DNA from: Shimwellia blattae DSM 4481 = NBRC 105725
GTDB taxonomy: Bacteria; Pseudomonadota; Gammaproteobacteria; Enterobacterales; Enterobacteriaceae
Assembly: GCF_000262305.1 (NCBI RefSeq)
Contig: NC_017910.1
Location: 62,001-126,000 of the forward strand
Direction: 5' to 3'
Length of the DNA: 64,000 bases
Each line of letters starts with the position of its first letter. The first letter of the stretch is position 1. The notes under the pieces were generated by a model that had not been told where the DNA came from, ran no database searches, and saw only the letters and a list, made by a program, of their open reading frames with translations. Positions 34,337-43,552 of the stretch are shown piece after piece. The position numbers and the translations under genes are program-made.

Positions 34337-35020
34337 ATGAAGCATCATGTTCAGGTATATACCGGCCCGGTCCGGGAGTACAGCGGCAGCCGCCCCAGTG
34401 CCATTGCCAAACACCAGACGGAAGGCGAGCTGGTGCTTAATACCCTCGGGCTGGAAGGCGACCAGCAGGCAGAGACCGTCTATCACGGCGGGCCGGATCG
34501 GGCCCTGTGCCACTACCCCAGTGAGCACTATATCCACTGGGCCCGCGAATTCCCGGAGCAGGCAGAGCTGTTTAATGCCCCGGCCTTCGGAGAGAACCTC
34601 TCCACCCGGGGAATGACCGAGCAGGATGTCTTTATTGGCGATATTTATCGCTGGGGAGAGGCGTTAATCCAGGTCAGCCAGCCGCGTTCGCCGTGCTTTA
34701 AACTCAACTACCACTTCGGGATCAGCGATATGTCCGTGCTGATGCAGCAAAAAGGGCGCTGTGGCTGGCTCTACCGGGTGATTAATGGCGGGAGGGTGTC
34801 TGCGGCACTGCCGCTGGAGCTGGTCTCCAGGGTGAGTGATATCTCCCTGAGTGAGGCCATGTCGATTGCCTGGCACATGCCGTTTGATGACGAGCAGTAT
34901 CACCGCCTGCTGTCGGCGGCCGGTCTGTCTGTAAGCTGGGTAAAAACCATGCAGCAGCGGCGCCTGAGCGGGAAAATCGAAGATTTTAACCGCCGCCTGC
35001 TGGGCCGCGCTGGCGGGTAA
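34337..35020 (+). CDS. yiiM: MOSC-domain 6-hydroxyaminopurine reductase YiiM
   Basis: Molybdenum-cofactor protein that reduces N-hydroxylated bases such as 6-N-hydroxylaminopurine, protecting against their mutagenic effect. Residues about 20-150 are the MOSC domain with YHGGPDRALCHYP, AFGENLST and the cofactor-binding cysteine region QPRSPCFKLNYHFGI. The C-terminal 3-alpha domain has SWVKTMQQRRLSGKIEDFNR. From the ATG at 34337 the protein has 227 residues (224 in E. coli); the frame opens at 34196 but that part is not conserved. GGAGA lies ten bases upstream. Confidence 0.93.
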   Translation: MKHHVQVYTGPVREYSGSRPSAIAKHQTEGELVLNTLGLEGDQQAETVYHGGPDRALCHYPSEHYIHWAREFPEQAELFNAPAFGENLSTRGMTEQDVFIGDIYRWGEALIQVSQPRSPCFKLNYHFGISDMSVLMQQKGRCGWLYRVINGGRVSAALPLELVSRVSDISLSEAMSIAWHMPFDDEQYHRLLSAAGLSVSWVKTMQQRRLSGKIEDFNRRLLGRAGG

Positions 35021-35046
35021 TCCGCCCCCCGGCCACGGTACAAAAA

Positions 35047-35070
35047 CGGGAAAGGTGGTGGCCTTTCCCG
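35047..35070 (-). terminator. yibL terminator
   Basis: CGGGAAAGG-N6-CCTTTCCCG, followed on the minus strand by TTTTTG, lies 7 bases past the yibL stop codon. Confidence 0.85.
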
Positions 35071-35077
35071 CCGGGAG

Positions 35078-35440
35078 TCAGAACGGGTTTCTGGCGAAAC
35101 CGGTCATCTCTTTCAGGCCCATCTCCCGGCCCAGCGCCGTCATCGGGTGTACCACAACCAGCCCGCGCACGCTCTTTTTCAGTTTCCCCATATCCGCCTG
35201 CTCTTTGCGGGTAATGGCGCGCTGAAACGGCATTTTCATCAGTTTCTGCGCTTCTTTGCTCAGCTTCGCCACGCGCTGCTCATGCAGGCGGGCGATCTCT
35301 TTTTCCAGGGTGGCCTGCTCGGCTTCCAGCTCGGCGTATTTTTCGGCCTGCTCAACCAGCGACAGGCCAGCCATTTGGTGTTTTACCGCGTCCAGACGAT
35401 CGCTGAGGCGTTTAATTTCGTTATTTTCGATATCTTTCAT
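35078..35440 (-). CDS. yibL: YibL family ribosome-associated protein (DUF2810)
   Basis: A 120-residue protein, the same length as E. coli YibL. A predicted coiled coil covers residues 1-60 (EIKRLSDRLDAVKHQ and EAEQATLEKEIARLHEQR), and the C-terminal half is almost invariant (LMKMPFQRAITRKEQADMGK, VVVHPMTALGREMGL). YibL co-purifies with ribosomal particles in E. coli, and its molecular role is not established. It is convergent with yiiM and has its own terminator. Confidence 0.95.
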   Translation of the reverse strand: MKDIENNEIKRLSDRLDAVKHQMAGLSLVEQAEKYAELEAEQATLEKEIARLHEQRVAKLSKEAQKLMKMPFQRAITRKEQADMGKLKKSVRGLVVVHPMTALGREMGLKEMTGFARNPF

Positions 35441-35589
35441 AAATAGTCATTTCAGAAGTGAAGCCAGGATCGGGCAAGGATACACCATCCGCCCCGCAGG
35501 AGAAAATTGTCCCGCCGTGGCGCGCGAAACGGGAAGGGTAAACCTGTTTGAACCATACTTAGGCAACACTGGCGAAAAAGGACTCCGTT

Positions 35590-36198
35590 ATGAAACTTAT
35601 CGGCAGCTATTCAAGCCCGTATGTCCGTAAAATCTCGGTCATTTTGCTGGAAAAAGAGATAGCATTTGAGTTTGTGAACCGCATCAACAGCGACGGCGAA
35701 GATATCGTGACCCGCTATAGCCCGCTGAATAAAGTGCCGGTGCTGGTGGCGGACGATAACAGCATCTGGTTTGACTCTCCGGTGATTGCCGGGTATCTGG
35801 AGGCGCTGAACATTCCGCCACAGCTACAGCCCACCGACGGGGCACAGGCCCGGTATATGCACCAGGTCGAAGCGCTGGCAGATGGCCTGCTGGATGCGGC
35901 AACCCAGCTTGCCCATGAGCTGAAAAAAAAGCCCGGCCAGCAGAATGACGCCGACATCATCGCCCTGCGCGGGAAAATTACCCGCGCGCTGGACTGGCTG
36001 GAGCAGCAACTGGTCGCGGGCAAGATCACCGCACAGCCGCTGACAGTGGGCACCATCGCCATTGGCTGCGCCATCGGGTTTATTAACCGCCGCCGCATAG
36101 CCCAGGGCTGGTGCGTGGACCACCCGCAGCTGATCCGCCTGGTGGAAAGCCTGTTCCGGCGCGAGAGTTTCCTGCGCACTGAACCGCAAGCCTCATGA
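35590..36198 (+). CDS. yibF: glutathione S-transferase-like protein YibF
   Basis: A 202-residue GST-superfamily protein. The N-terminal thioredoxin fold (residues 1-78) begins MKLIGSYSSPYVRKISVILL, with the glutathione-binding KVPVLVADD and DSPVIAGYLE segments. The C-terminal helical domain covers residues 85-200. It matches E. coli YibF in length and sequence; the physiological substrate is unknown. It is followed after about 70 bp by selA in the same direction, the K-12 order yibF-selA-selB. Confidence 0.93.
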   Translation: MKLIGSYSSPYVRKISVILLEKEIAFEFVNRINSDGEDIVTRYSPLNKVPVLVADDNSIWFDSPVIAGYLEALNIPPQLQPTDGAQARYMHQVEALADGLLDAATQLAHELKKKPGQQNDADIIALRGKITRALDWLEQQLVAGKITAQPLTVGTIAIGCAIGFINRRRIAQGWCVDHPQLIRLVESLFRRESFLRTEPQAS

Positions 36199-36268
36199 TC
36201 TACGCCTGTGACAGGGGATCGGCTCCCCTGTTACACTGCACCTATTGTCTGTTAATTCGATACCATCC

Positions 36269-37660
36269 ATGACTACCGATCCCCGTTCGCTGTATAGCCT
36301 GATCCCGTCTACGGATCGCCTGCTTAATGCTGGCGAGTTCGCCGGGTTGCTGGCTGATTTTGGTCACACCCGGGTCGTGGCGACCCTGCGCCAGATGCAG
36401 GATGACGCCCGGGAACACATTCGCCAGCACCAGAGCCTGCCGGACTGGTGCGCTGACTGGGCCGGGGCACTGGGCTGCCGCCTGGCCTCCGCCCGCCAGA
36501 GCGCGCTGCGCCCGGTGTTTAACCTCACCGGTACGGTGCTGCACACCAATCTGGGCCGGGCCATCCAGCCCCAGGAGGCGGTCGAGGCGGTCAGCCAGGC
36601 CATGGCATCGCCGGTCACCCTGGAATACTCCCTGGAAGGGGCCGGTCGCGGCCACCGGGATCAGGCGCTGGCGGCGTTACTGTGCGAGCTGACCGGGGCG
36701 GAAGATGCCTGTATCGTCAATAACAATGCGGCGGCCGTGTTACTGATGCTGGCGGCCTGCGCCAGCGGCCAGGAGGTGGTGGTCTCCCGGGGTGAACTGG
36801 TAGAGATAGGCGGGGCATTTCGCATCCCGGATGTGATGCGCCAGGCAGGCTGCCAGCTTCGCGAAGTGGGCACCACCAACCGCACGCACCTGAAAGATTA
36901 CCAGGCGGCGGTAAATGACCAGACCGCCCTGCTGATGAAAGTGCACACCAGCAATTACCATATTGAAGGCTTTACTAAGAGTGTCAGCGAGCAGGAGCTG
37001 GTCACCCTGGGCGATACGCTGGGGATCCCGGTGATTACCGATCTGGGAAGCGGCTCCCTGGTGGATCTCAGCCAGTATGGCCTACCGGCTGAGCCCATGC
37101 CCCGGCAGCTGATTGCCGCCGGGGTGAGCCTGGTGAGCTTCTCCGGGGATAAACTGCTCGGCGGCCCCCAGGCGGGGATCATCGTCGGGAAAAAGGCCCT
37201 GATTGAGCGCCTGCAACAGCACCCGTTAAAACGCGCCCTGCGGGCCGATAAAATGACCCTGGCGGCGCTGGAGGCGACACTGCGCTTATACCAGCACCCG
37301 GAAACGCTGGCCGAACGGTTACCCACCCTGCGCCTGCTGACCCGCAGTGCGGAGGATATCCGGGCCCAGGCAGAGCGCCTGCTGGCCCCGCTCCAGGCGC
37401 GCTACGGGGCGGATTTTCTGGTGGCGGTCGAGCCCTGCCTGTCACAGATTGGCAGCGGTTCACTGCCGGTCGATCGCCTGCCGGGTGCCGCCTTAACCTT
37501 CACCCCGCGCGACGGGCGGGGCAGCACGCTGGAGGCGCTGGCAAATGGCTGGCGCGCCGCTCTGGTGCCGGTTATCGGGCATATTTCAGACGGGCGGCTG
37601 TGGCTGGATCTGCGCTGCCTGGAAGATGAAGCCGGTTTAATGGAGATATTATTGTCATGA
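36269..37660 (+). CDS. selA: L-seryl-tRNA(Sec) selenium transferase
   Basis: PLP enzyme that converts seryl-tRNA(Sec) to selenocysteyl-tRNA(Sec) using selenophosphate. From the ATG at 36269 it has 463 residues, the E. coli length, starting MTTDPRSLYSLIPSTDRLL. The PLP lysine is in VSFSGDKLLGGPQAG near residue 295, and the aminotransferase core shows INNAAAVLL-type (IVNNNAAAVLLML) and VTDLGSGSLVDL. The frame is open from 36245 but those eight residues are not conserved. Its stop overlaps the selB start (ATGA), so the two are coupled. Confidence 0.97.
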   Translation: MTTDPRSLYSLIPSTDRLLNAGEFAGLLADFGHTRVVATLRQMQDDAREHIRQHQSLPDWCADWAGALGCRLASARQSALRPVFNLTGTVLHTNLGRAIQPQEAVEAVSQAMASPVTLEYSLEGAGRGHRDQALAALLCELTGAEDACIVNNNAAAVLLMLAACASGQEVVVSRGELVEIGGAFRIPDVMRQAGCQLREVGTTNRTHLKDYQAAVNDQTALLMKVHTSNYHIEGFTKSVSEQELVTLGDTLGIPVITDLGSGSLVDLSQYGLPAEPMPRQLIAAGVSLVSFSGDKLLGGPQAGIIVGKKALIERLQQHPLKRALRADKMTLAALEATLRLYQHPETLAERLPTLRLLTRSAEDIRAQAERLLAPLQARYGADFLVAVEPCLSQIGSGSLPVDRLPGAALTFTPRDGRGSTLEALANGWRAALVPVIGHISDGRLWLDLRCLEDEAGLMEILLS

Positions 37661-39501
37661 TTATTGCCAGTGCAGGCCATGTTGACCACGGCAAAACGAC
37701 GCTGCTGCAGGCGCTGACCGGCGTCAATGCCGACCGTCTGCCGGAAGAGAAAAAGCGCGGTATGACCATCGATCTGGGGTACGCCTACTGGCCCCAGCCA
37801 GATGGTCGCAGTATTGGGTTTATCGACGTACCGGGGCATGAGAAGTTTCTCGCCAATATGCTGGCCGGGGTGGGGGGCATAGACCACGCCCTGCTGGTGG
37901 TGGCCTGCGACGACGGGATCATGGCCCAGACCCGGGAGCACCTGGCGATTTTGCAACTGACCGGCCAGCCTGCACTGACCGTGGCCCTGACCAAAGCCGA
38001 CCGGGTAGACGCAGAGCGTATCGCCCGGGTAGAGGCTGACATCCGCCAGCTGACCGCCGAACTGGGCTGGCCGGAAGTGGCGCTGTTTGTGACCTCCGCG
38101 CCGGACGGGCGCGGCATTGAGCCGCTGCGCGAACACCTGCGCCAGCTACCGGAACGCGAACATCTGACCCGCCACCGCTTCCGGCTGGCTATCGACCGGG
38201 CCTTTACCGTAAAAGGGGCCGGGCTGGTGGTTACCGGCACCGCCCTGAGCGGTGAAGTGCGGGTGGGTGACTCCCTGTGGCTGACCGGCGCGGCAACCCC
38301 GATGCGGGTGCGCGGGCTGCATGCCCAGAACCAGAATACCGACCACGCCTGGGCCGGGCAGCGCATTGCCCTGAACATCAGCGGGGATGCAGAGAAAACC
38401 GACATCTCCCGGGGGGACTGGCTGCTCAGCGTGCAGCCGCCTCAGCCGGTGGAGCGGGTGATTGTGCAACTGCACTGCCATACACCGCTGCAACAGTGGC
38501 AGCCCTTACACATTCACCATGCGGCCAGCCATATTACCGGGCGGGTCTCGCTGCTGAATGACGAGCTGGCCGAGCTGGTGCTGGATGCGCCGCTGCTGCT
38601 GGCGGATAACGACCGCCTGGTACTGCGCGACATCAGCGCCCGCCAGACCTTAGCCGGTGCCCGGGTCGTGTTGCTGGATCCGCCACGGCGCGGTAAGCGC
38701 CAGGCGCCATTTCTGGCCTGGCTGGCGGCGCTGTCCAGCGCCCGGGATGACGCCCGGGCACTGGCGCTGTATCTGCAGCGCGGCGCCATCAGCCGGGCGG
38801 CGTTCAGCTGGGCCCGTCAGCTGACCCCGGCGGGTATGGATGCGCTGCTGGACTCTCCGGGGCTTATCCGCGCCGGTGACCAGCTGCTGAGCGATGAGGT
38901 GGCCGGAAAGTGGCGGGAAAAACTGCTCGCGGTGCTGGCCCGCTACCATGAACAGCACGACGACCAGCCAGGGCCGGGGCGCGAACGGCTGCGGCGTATG
39001 GCCCTGCCGGGCGAAGATGAAGGGCTGGTGCTGGCGCTGATTGAGCAAATGCGCCAGCAAGGGCTCCTGGAGAGCCGCCAGGGCTGGCTGCATCTGCCGG
39101 GCCATGAGCCGGGCTTCTCCGGGGATCAGCTGGCCCTGTGGCGCCAGGTGGAGGCGCGCTTCGGGGATGACCCCTGGTGGGTGCGCGATCTGGCCCGGGA
39201 AACCGGCGTTGAGGAGCAGGTGATGCGCAAACTGCTGCGTAATGCGGCGCAGCAGGGCTATATTACGGCGATCGTCAAAGATCGTTACTACCGCCAGGCG
39301 CGGATCATCGAATTTGCCGATCTGATCCGCGCGCTGGATCCGGAGCGCGGCGCGACCACGGCGGCGGATTTCCGCGACCGTCTGGGGGTCGGGCGCAAGC
39401 TGGCTATCCAGATCCTTGAATATTTTGACCGCATCGGTTTTACCCGCCGCCGGGGAAATGACCACCTGCTGCGCGACAGCGCCCTGTTTTTACATCAGTA
39501 A
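37657..39501 (+). CDS. selB: selenocysteine-specific elongation factor SelB
   Basis: GTPase that delivers Sec-tRNA to UGA codons marked by a SECIS hairpin. The 614 residues equal E. coli SelB. The N-terminal EF-Tu-like GTPase domain has GHVDHGKTTLLQ, DVPGHEKFLANM and TKADRVD (the variant of NKxD). Domains II and III follow to about 370, and the C-terminal winged-helix repeats (about 380-614) bind mRNA. With selC in this window and fdoG as a client, the selenocysteine apparatus is represented except for selD. Confidence 0.97.
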   Translation: MIIASAGHVDHGKTTLLQALTGVNADRLPEEKKRGMTIDLGYAYWPQPDGRSIGFIDVPGHEKFLANMLAGVGGIDHALLVVACDDGIMAQTREHLAILQLTGQPALTVALTKADRVDAERIARVEADIRQLTAELGWPEVALFVTSAPDGRGIEPLREHLRQLPEREHLTRHRFRLAIDRAFTVKGAGLVVTGTALSGEVRVGDSLWLTGAATPMRVRGLHAQNQNTDHAWAGQRIALNISGDAEKTDISRGDWLLSVQPPQPVERVIVQLHCHTPLQQWQPLHIHHAASHITGRVSLLNDELAELVLDAPLLLADNDRLVLRDISARQTLAGARVVLLDPPRRGKRQAPFLAWLAALSSARDDARALALYLQRGAISRAAFSWARQLTPAGMDALLDSPGLIRAGDQLLSDEVAGKWREKLLAVLARYHEQHDDQPGPGRERLRRMALPGEDEGLVLALIEQMRQQGLLESRQGWLHLPGHEPGFSGDQLALWRQVEARFGDDPWWVRDLARETGVEEQVMRKLLRNAAQQGYITAIVKDRYYRQARIIEFADLIRALDPERGATTAADFRDRLGVGRKLAIQILEYFDRIGFTRRRGNDHLLRDSALFLHQ

Positions 39502-39677
39502 GCGGGCTGCCAGTGAAGCCGGGGCTCACCCGGCTCACCGGCATATCACAGATACAGGGCGCTTTTTCCCCGCGTCAGCGTCAGGATCGTGATAGCGCTC
39601 GTAAAGCGCTGGTAAGATGGCGAAAAAAACACCGCCAGCGACTACCCTTAGGAAAGATGCCCCCTGAGGAGAGAATC

Positions 39678-41216
39678 ATGACGACGACCCCCCCTGATCT
39701 GCGTTTAACCCCCGGTGAATATGGCTTTCCGCTACAGCTTAAAGCGCGCTACGACAACTACATCGGCGGAGAGTGGGTGCCCCCGGTTGACGGCGCCTAC
39801 TACCAGAACCTGACCCCGGTCACCGGCCAGCCCCTGTGTGAGATAGCCAGCTCCACCCCACGGGATGTGGACCTGGCGCTGGATGCGGCCCACGCCATCA
39901 AAAGCACATGGGGCAGCATGGCGGTGCAGGAGAGGGCGGCTATTCTGCTCAGAATCGCCGACCGTATGGAGCAGAACATTGAACTGCTGGCTACCGCCGA
40001 AACCTGGGACAACGGCAAGCCCATCCGCGAAACCAGCGGCGCAGATATCCCGCTGGCTATCGATCACTTTCGTTATTTCGCCTCCTGCATTCGCGCCCAG
40101 GAGGGGGGCATCAGCGAGGTAGACAAAGACACGGTGGCCTACCACTTCCACGAGCCGCTGGGGGTGGTGGGGCAGATTATCCCGTGGAACTTCCCGCTGC
40201 TGATGGCCTGCTGGAAGCTGGCCCCGGCCCTGGCCGCCGGGAACTGCGTGGTGCTGAAACCGGCACGGCTGACACCGCTGTCTGTCCTGCTGCTGATGGA
40301 GCTGGTCGGGGATCTGCTGCCCCCCGGGGTGGTGAACGTGGTCAATGGCGCCGGGGGCGAGATTGGCGAATATCTGGCGACCTCAAAGCGGATTGCCAAA
40401 GTGGCGTTTACCGGCTCCACCGAAGTGGGCCAGCAGATCATGCAGTACGCGACGCAGAATATTATTCCGGTCACCCTCGAACTGGGGGGCAAATCGCCGA
40501 ATATTTTCTTTGCGGATGTGATGGAAAAAGAGGACGCCTTCTTTGATAAGGCCCTGGAAGGGTTCGCGTTGTTTGCGTTCAACCAGGGGGAGGTCTGCAC
40601 CTGCCCGAGCCGGGCGCTGGTTCAGGAGTCGGTATATGATCGCTTTATGGAGCGCGCCATTCGCCGGGTTGAGGCCATCCGCAGCGGTAACCCGCTGGAC
40701 AGCAGCACCCAACTGGGGGCACAGGTATCCAGCGGCCAGATGGAGACCATCCTCAACTATATCGAGATAGGCAAAAAAGAGGGCGCCGATGTGCTGAGCG
40801 GCGGTAAGCGCCGCCTGCTGGGGGGCGATCTGAAATCCGGCTACTACCTGGAGCCGACTATCCTGTTCGGCCAGAACAGTATGCGGGTATTTCAGGAGGA
40901 GATTTTCGGCCCGGTACTGGCGGTCACCACCTTTAAAACCCCGGAAGAGGCGCTGGAAATTGCCAACGACACAGCCTACGGGCTGGGGGCCGGTGTGTGG
41001 ACCCGTAACGGCACCCTGGCCTATAAAATGGGGCGCGCTATTCAGGCCGGGCGCGTCTGGACTAACTGCTACCACGCTTACCCGGCCCACGCGGCGTTCG
41101 GGGGGTATAAACAGTCCGGCATTGGCCGGGAAACCCACAAAATGATGCTGGAGCACTACCAGCAGACCAAGTGTTTGCTGGTGAGCTACTCCGATCACGC
41201 CCTCGGCCTGTTCTGA
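39678..41216 (+). CDS. aldB: aldehyde dehydrogenase B
   Basis: NADP-dependent aldehyde dehydrogenase oxidising acetaldehyde and other short aldehydes. From the ATG at 39678 (TGAGGAGAG upstream) it has 512 residues, as in E. coli. The catalytic cysteine is in QGEVCTCPSRAL near 303, the general-base glutamate in TLELGGKSPNIF, and the cofactor motif in FTGSTEVGQQIM. In K-12 yiaY lies between selB and aldB; here only about 175 bp separates them, with no gene. An AGCGCT repeat at 39595-39614 and other promoter material lie in that gap. In E. coli aldB depends on RpoS and CRP. Confidence 0.95.
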   Translation: MTTTPPDLRLTPGEYGFPLQLKARYDNYIGGEWVPPVDGAYYQNLTPVTGQPLCEIASSTPRDVDLALDAAHAIKSTWGSMAVQERAAILLRIADRMEQNIELLATAETWDNGKPIRETSGADIPLAIDHFRYFASCIRAQEGGISEVDKDTVAYHFHEPLGVVGQIIPWNFPLLMACWKLAPALAAGNCVVLKPARLTPLSVLLLMELVGDLLPPGVVNVVNGAGGEIGEYLATSKRIAKVAFTGSTEVGQQIMQYATQNIIPVTLELGGKSPNIFFADVMEKEDAFFDKALEGFALFAFNQGEVCTCPSRALVQESVYDRFMERAIRRVEAIRSGNPLDSSTQLGAQVSSGQMETILNYIEIGKKEGADVLSGGKRRLLGGDLKSGYYLEPTILFGQNSMRVFQEEIFGPVLAVTTFKTPEEALEIANDTAYGLGAGVWTRNGTLAYKMGRAIQAGRVWTNCYHAYPAHAAFGGYKQSGIGRETHKMMLEHYQQTKCLLVSYSDHALGLF

Positions 41217-41218
41217 TA

Positions 41219-41252
41219 AACCGGCCCGGCTCCGTCAGGGGCCTGGCCGGTT
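41219..41252. terminator. hairpin between convergent aldB and fhlA
   Basis: AACCGGCC (41219-41226) pairs with GGCCGGTT (41245-41252) around an 18-nt loop, just after the aldB stop and overlapping the fhlA stop. No strong T-run is present. Confidence 0.5.
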
Positions 41253-43341
41253 ACAGGGCGTCTTTATCGATCCCCAGGCGCTTCATGCGGGACAGCAGCG
41301 TGGTGCGCTTCATGCCCAGGCGCTGGGCCGCACCGCGGGGGCCTGCCACTACGCCGTTGGTCTCTTTCAGCACCCGGATAATATGCTGCACTTCGTCCTC
41401 GCCCTCCCGGGGGGTATCGCAGTCGGCCATGCTGGCGACCGGCAGCGGGTTCAGCTCCGCAAAGCGATCCGGCTCCGGCAGGGAGAGCTGTAACACATTG
41501 CCCCGGGTGAGCAACACCGCTCGTTCAATCACGTTTTCCAGCTCGCGCACGTTACCGGGCCACTCCATACGGCTCAGAATCCGCAGGGTTTCGGCCGGAA
41601 TACTGTCGATATTGCGCCCCAGGCGGCGGGCAATCTTAAAGGTGAAGGCTTTCACCAGCAGCGGGATATCTTCCGGGCGTTCGCGCAGCGGCGGCAGCTG
41701 GATGGGGAACACATTCAGCCGGTAGTAAAGGTCGCTGCGAAACTCCCGGTCAAGGACCATCTGTTTCAGATCGCGGTTCGTGGCGGCAATCAGGCGCACA
41801 TCCACTTGCTGAATCTTATTACTGCCGAGGCGTTCAAACTCCTTTTCCTGCAACACGCGCAGTAGCTTCGGCTGCAATTCCAGCGGCATATCCCCCACCT
41901 CATCAAGGAACAGGGAGCTTTTATCTGCCAGTTCAAAACGGCCAATACGCTGGGTGTTGGCCCCGGTAAAGGCACCGCGCTCGTGGCCGAACAGGTCGCT
42001 TTCCAGCAGGCCCGCAGGCATGGCGGCGCAGTTAATTTTTACCATGCGCCGGTTATTGCGCCCGCTCTGGTTGTGGATAGCCCGGGCAATCAGCTCTTTA
42101 CCGGTGCCGGTCTCCCCGAGGATCAGCACCGTACTGTTGCTGTGGGCCACCATCTCCACTTGCTTCATCACGTTGGTCATGACATCGCTGCGCCCGATGA
42201 TTTCGCCAAAATCACCGGCCACGTTGTTGATTTGCTCCGTGAGGGCAAGGTTCTCATCCACCAGGTTTTCCTTGAGGTGGTTGATCTCCCGCCAGGCGAG
42301 GGCGTTATCGACCGCAATGGAGATACGCTCGGCAATCTGGCGCAGTAATTTGAGGTTTGCCGGGGTAAAGACATCCGCCTCGCACTGGGCCAGCTTCAGC
42401 ACCCCGAGCATTTTATTACCGAAGGTCAGCGGCAGCAGGCACAGGGTCTGGATCTGGTTACCCCACATTTCGAACAGCATCCGCTCGTAGGGGGCCAGCT
42501 GATCATGGTGGTGCAGGTTCAGCAGCAGCATTTCGCGGCTTTTAAAGACCCGCTCAGAGAGTGTGCCGCTTTCGGTCACTTCGCTCTGGTCGTGGATCGG
42601 GGATTTTTCATCCACAAAATGGGTGGAGTAGACATGCAACAGCCCGCGCCGGTTACTGCGCAGCACAATACTCACGGAATCTATAGAGAAATAGCGGTGG
42701 ATCTCGTAGGCAATTTCGCTCACCAGATCGTCTAAATCCAGTTTTGACAGCACCGCATTGGTGACCGCCACCAGGATACGGAAATCGTCGCGCTCCCGGC
42801 ACAATAGCTGGTATTCGTGGTTGTTGTTCAGCCGGTTCTGGATCTGCTCAGCCACCAGGGAGACAATCTGCGCCAGGGTATACAGCCGGGAGAGCTCTTT
42901 GTCGCTCCAGGGCTGGTCGGTTTCGCGGATAAACTCACAGCCGCCAATGATTTTTCCGTCGGTAGCCAGCGGCAGCAGGCAGTAGCGTTTAAAAGGGCTG
43001 TAGAGCTCCAGGCTTTTCAGTTGCGGCCAGGTATCGTCGAACTCTTCCTGGGTACACATCAGGGCTTCCGGGCGTGAGAGCACCCGGCGCACCGGGCCAT
43101 TAGCCAGCAGCATTTCGTCTTCATAATGCAGGGGGTGGCCCTGCTTATCCATACCGTAAAAGCCCACCTGTTGCTGCAGCGGGTGATACAACAAAATATT
43201 AACTTTGTCGGCCAGGGCGCTGCGTCTGACCATGCCGGTCAGACTTTCTGCCAGCGCGCTTAAATCCGGCTGTTGTAACAGGGTGCGGGTGATATCAAAC
43301 AACCCCTGTTGTCCGAGATCACTCATTGGCGTATATGACAT
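41251..43341 (-). CDS. fhlA: formate hydrogenlyase transcriptional activator
   Basis: Sigma54-dependent activator that senses formate and switches on the hyc, hyp, hydN and fdhF promoters. It has 696 residues (692 in E. coli). Two GAF-type sensor domains occupy residues 1-370, followed by an AAA+ domain with Walker A GETGTGKELIA, the sigma54 contact loop GAFTGA and Walker B SLFLDEVGDM. The C-terminal Fis-type helix-turn-helix is in GAAQRLGMKRTTLLSRMKRL. Unlike NtrC-type proteins it has no receiver domain. It lies 211 bp downstream of hypE, as in E. coli. Confidence 0.97.
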   Translation of the reverse strand: MSYTPMSDLGQQGLFDITRTLLQQPDLSALAESLTGMVRRSALADKVNILLYHPLQQQVGFYGMDKQGHPLHYEDEMLLANGPVRRVLSRPEALMCTQEEFDDTWPQLKSLELYSPFKRYCLLPLATDGKIIGGCEFIRETDQPWSDKELSRLYTLAQIVSLVAEQIQNRLNNNHEYQLLCRERDDFRILVAVTNAVLSKLDLDDLVSEIAYEIHRYFSIDSVSIVLRSNRRGLLHVYSTHFVDEKSPIHDQSEVTESGTLSERVFKSREMLLLNLHHHDQLAPYERMLFEMWGNQIQTLCLLPLTFGNKMLGVLKLAQCEADVFTPANLKLLRQIAERISIAVDNALAWREINHLKENLVDENLALTEQINNVAGDFGEIIGRSDVMTNVMKQVEMVAHSNSTVLILGETGTGKELIARAIHNQSGRNNRRMVKINCAAMPAGLLESDLFGHERGAFTGANTQRIGRFELADKSSLFLDEVGDMPLELQPKLLRVLQEKEFERLGSNKIQQVDVRLIAATNRDLKQMVLDREFRSDLYYRLNVFPIQLPPLRERPEDIPLLVKAFTFKIARRLGRNIDSIPAETLRILSRMEWPGNVRELENVIERAVLLTRGNVLQLSLPEPDRFAELNPLPVASMADCDTPREGEDEVQHIIRVLKETNGVVAGPRGAAQRLGMKRTTLLSRMKRLGIDKDAL

Positions 43342-43453
43342 AAGCTCATCCGAAAAAATGTTTTTCCGCTGCGGCGCACACGGCCACGTCGCGTTATTTT
43401 ATCTTAGTTGTTTTTGTAACAAGGAAAGGGGCAACGCCCGCCTTTCGCCCTGC

Positions 43454-43477
43454 CCGGCGGCTTCGCCGCACCGCCGG
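43454..43477. repeat. GC-rich hairpin in the hypE-fhlA gap
   Basis: CCGGCGG-N10-CCGCCGG has a further GGCG/CGCC pairing inside and resembles a degraded REP-type element. It could attenuate read-through from the hyp operon into fhlA. The rest of the 211-bp gap probably contains the separate fhlA promoter. Confidence 0.5.
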
Positions 43478-43552
43478 TAAGGGAAAAGGGAAATGTTATA
43501 ATATTAGTCGTAACAGTGTATGAGATCTGAGGCCAGCGGATGCTGGCACAGG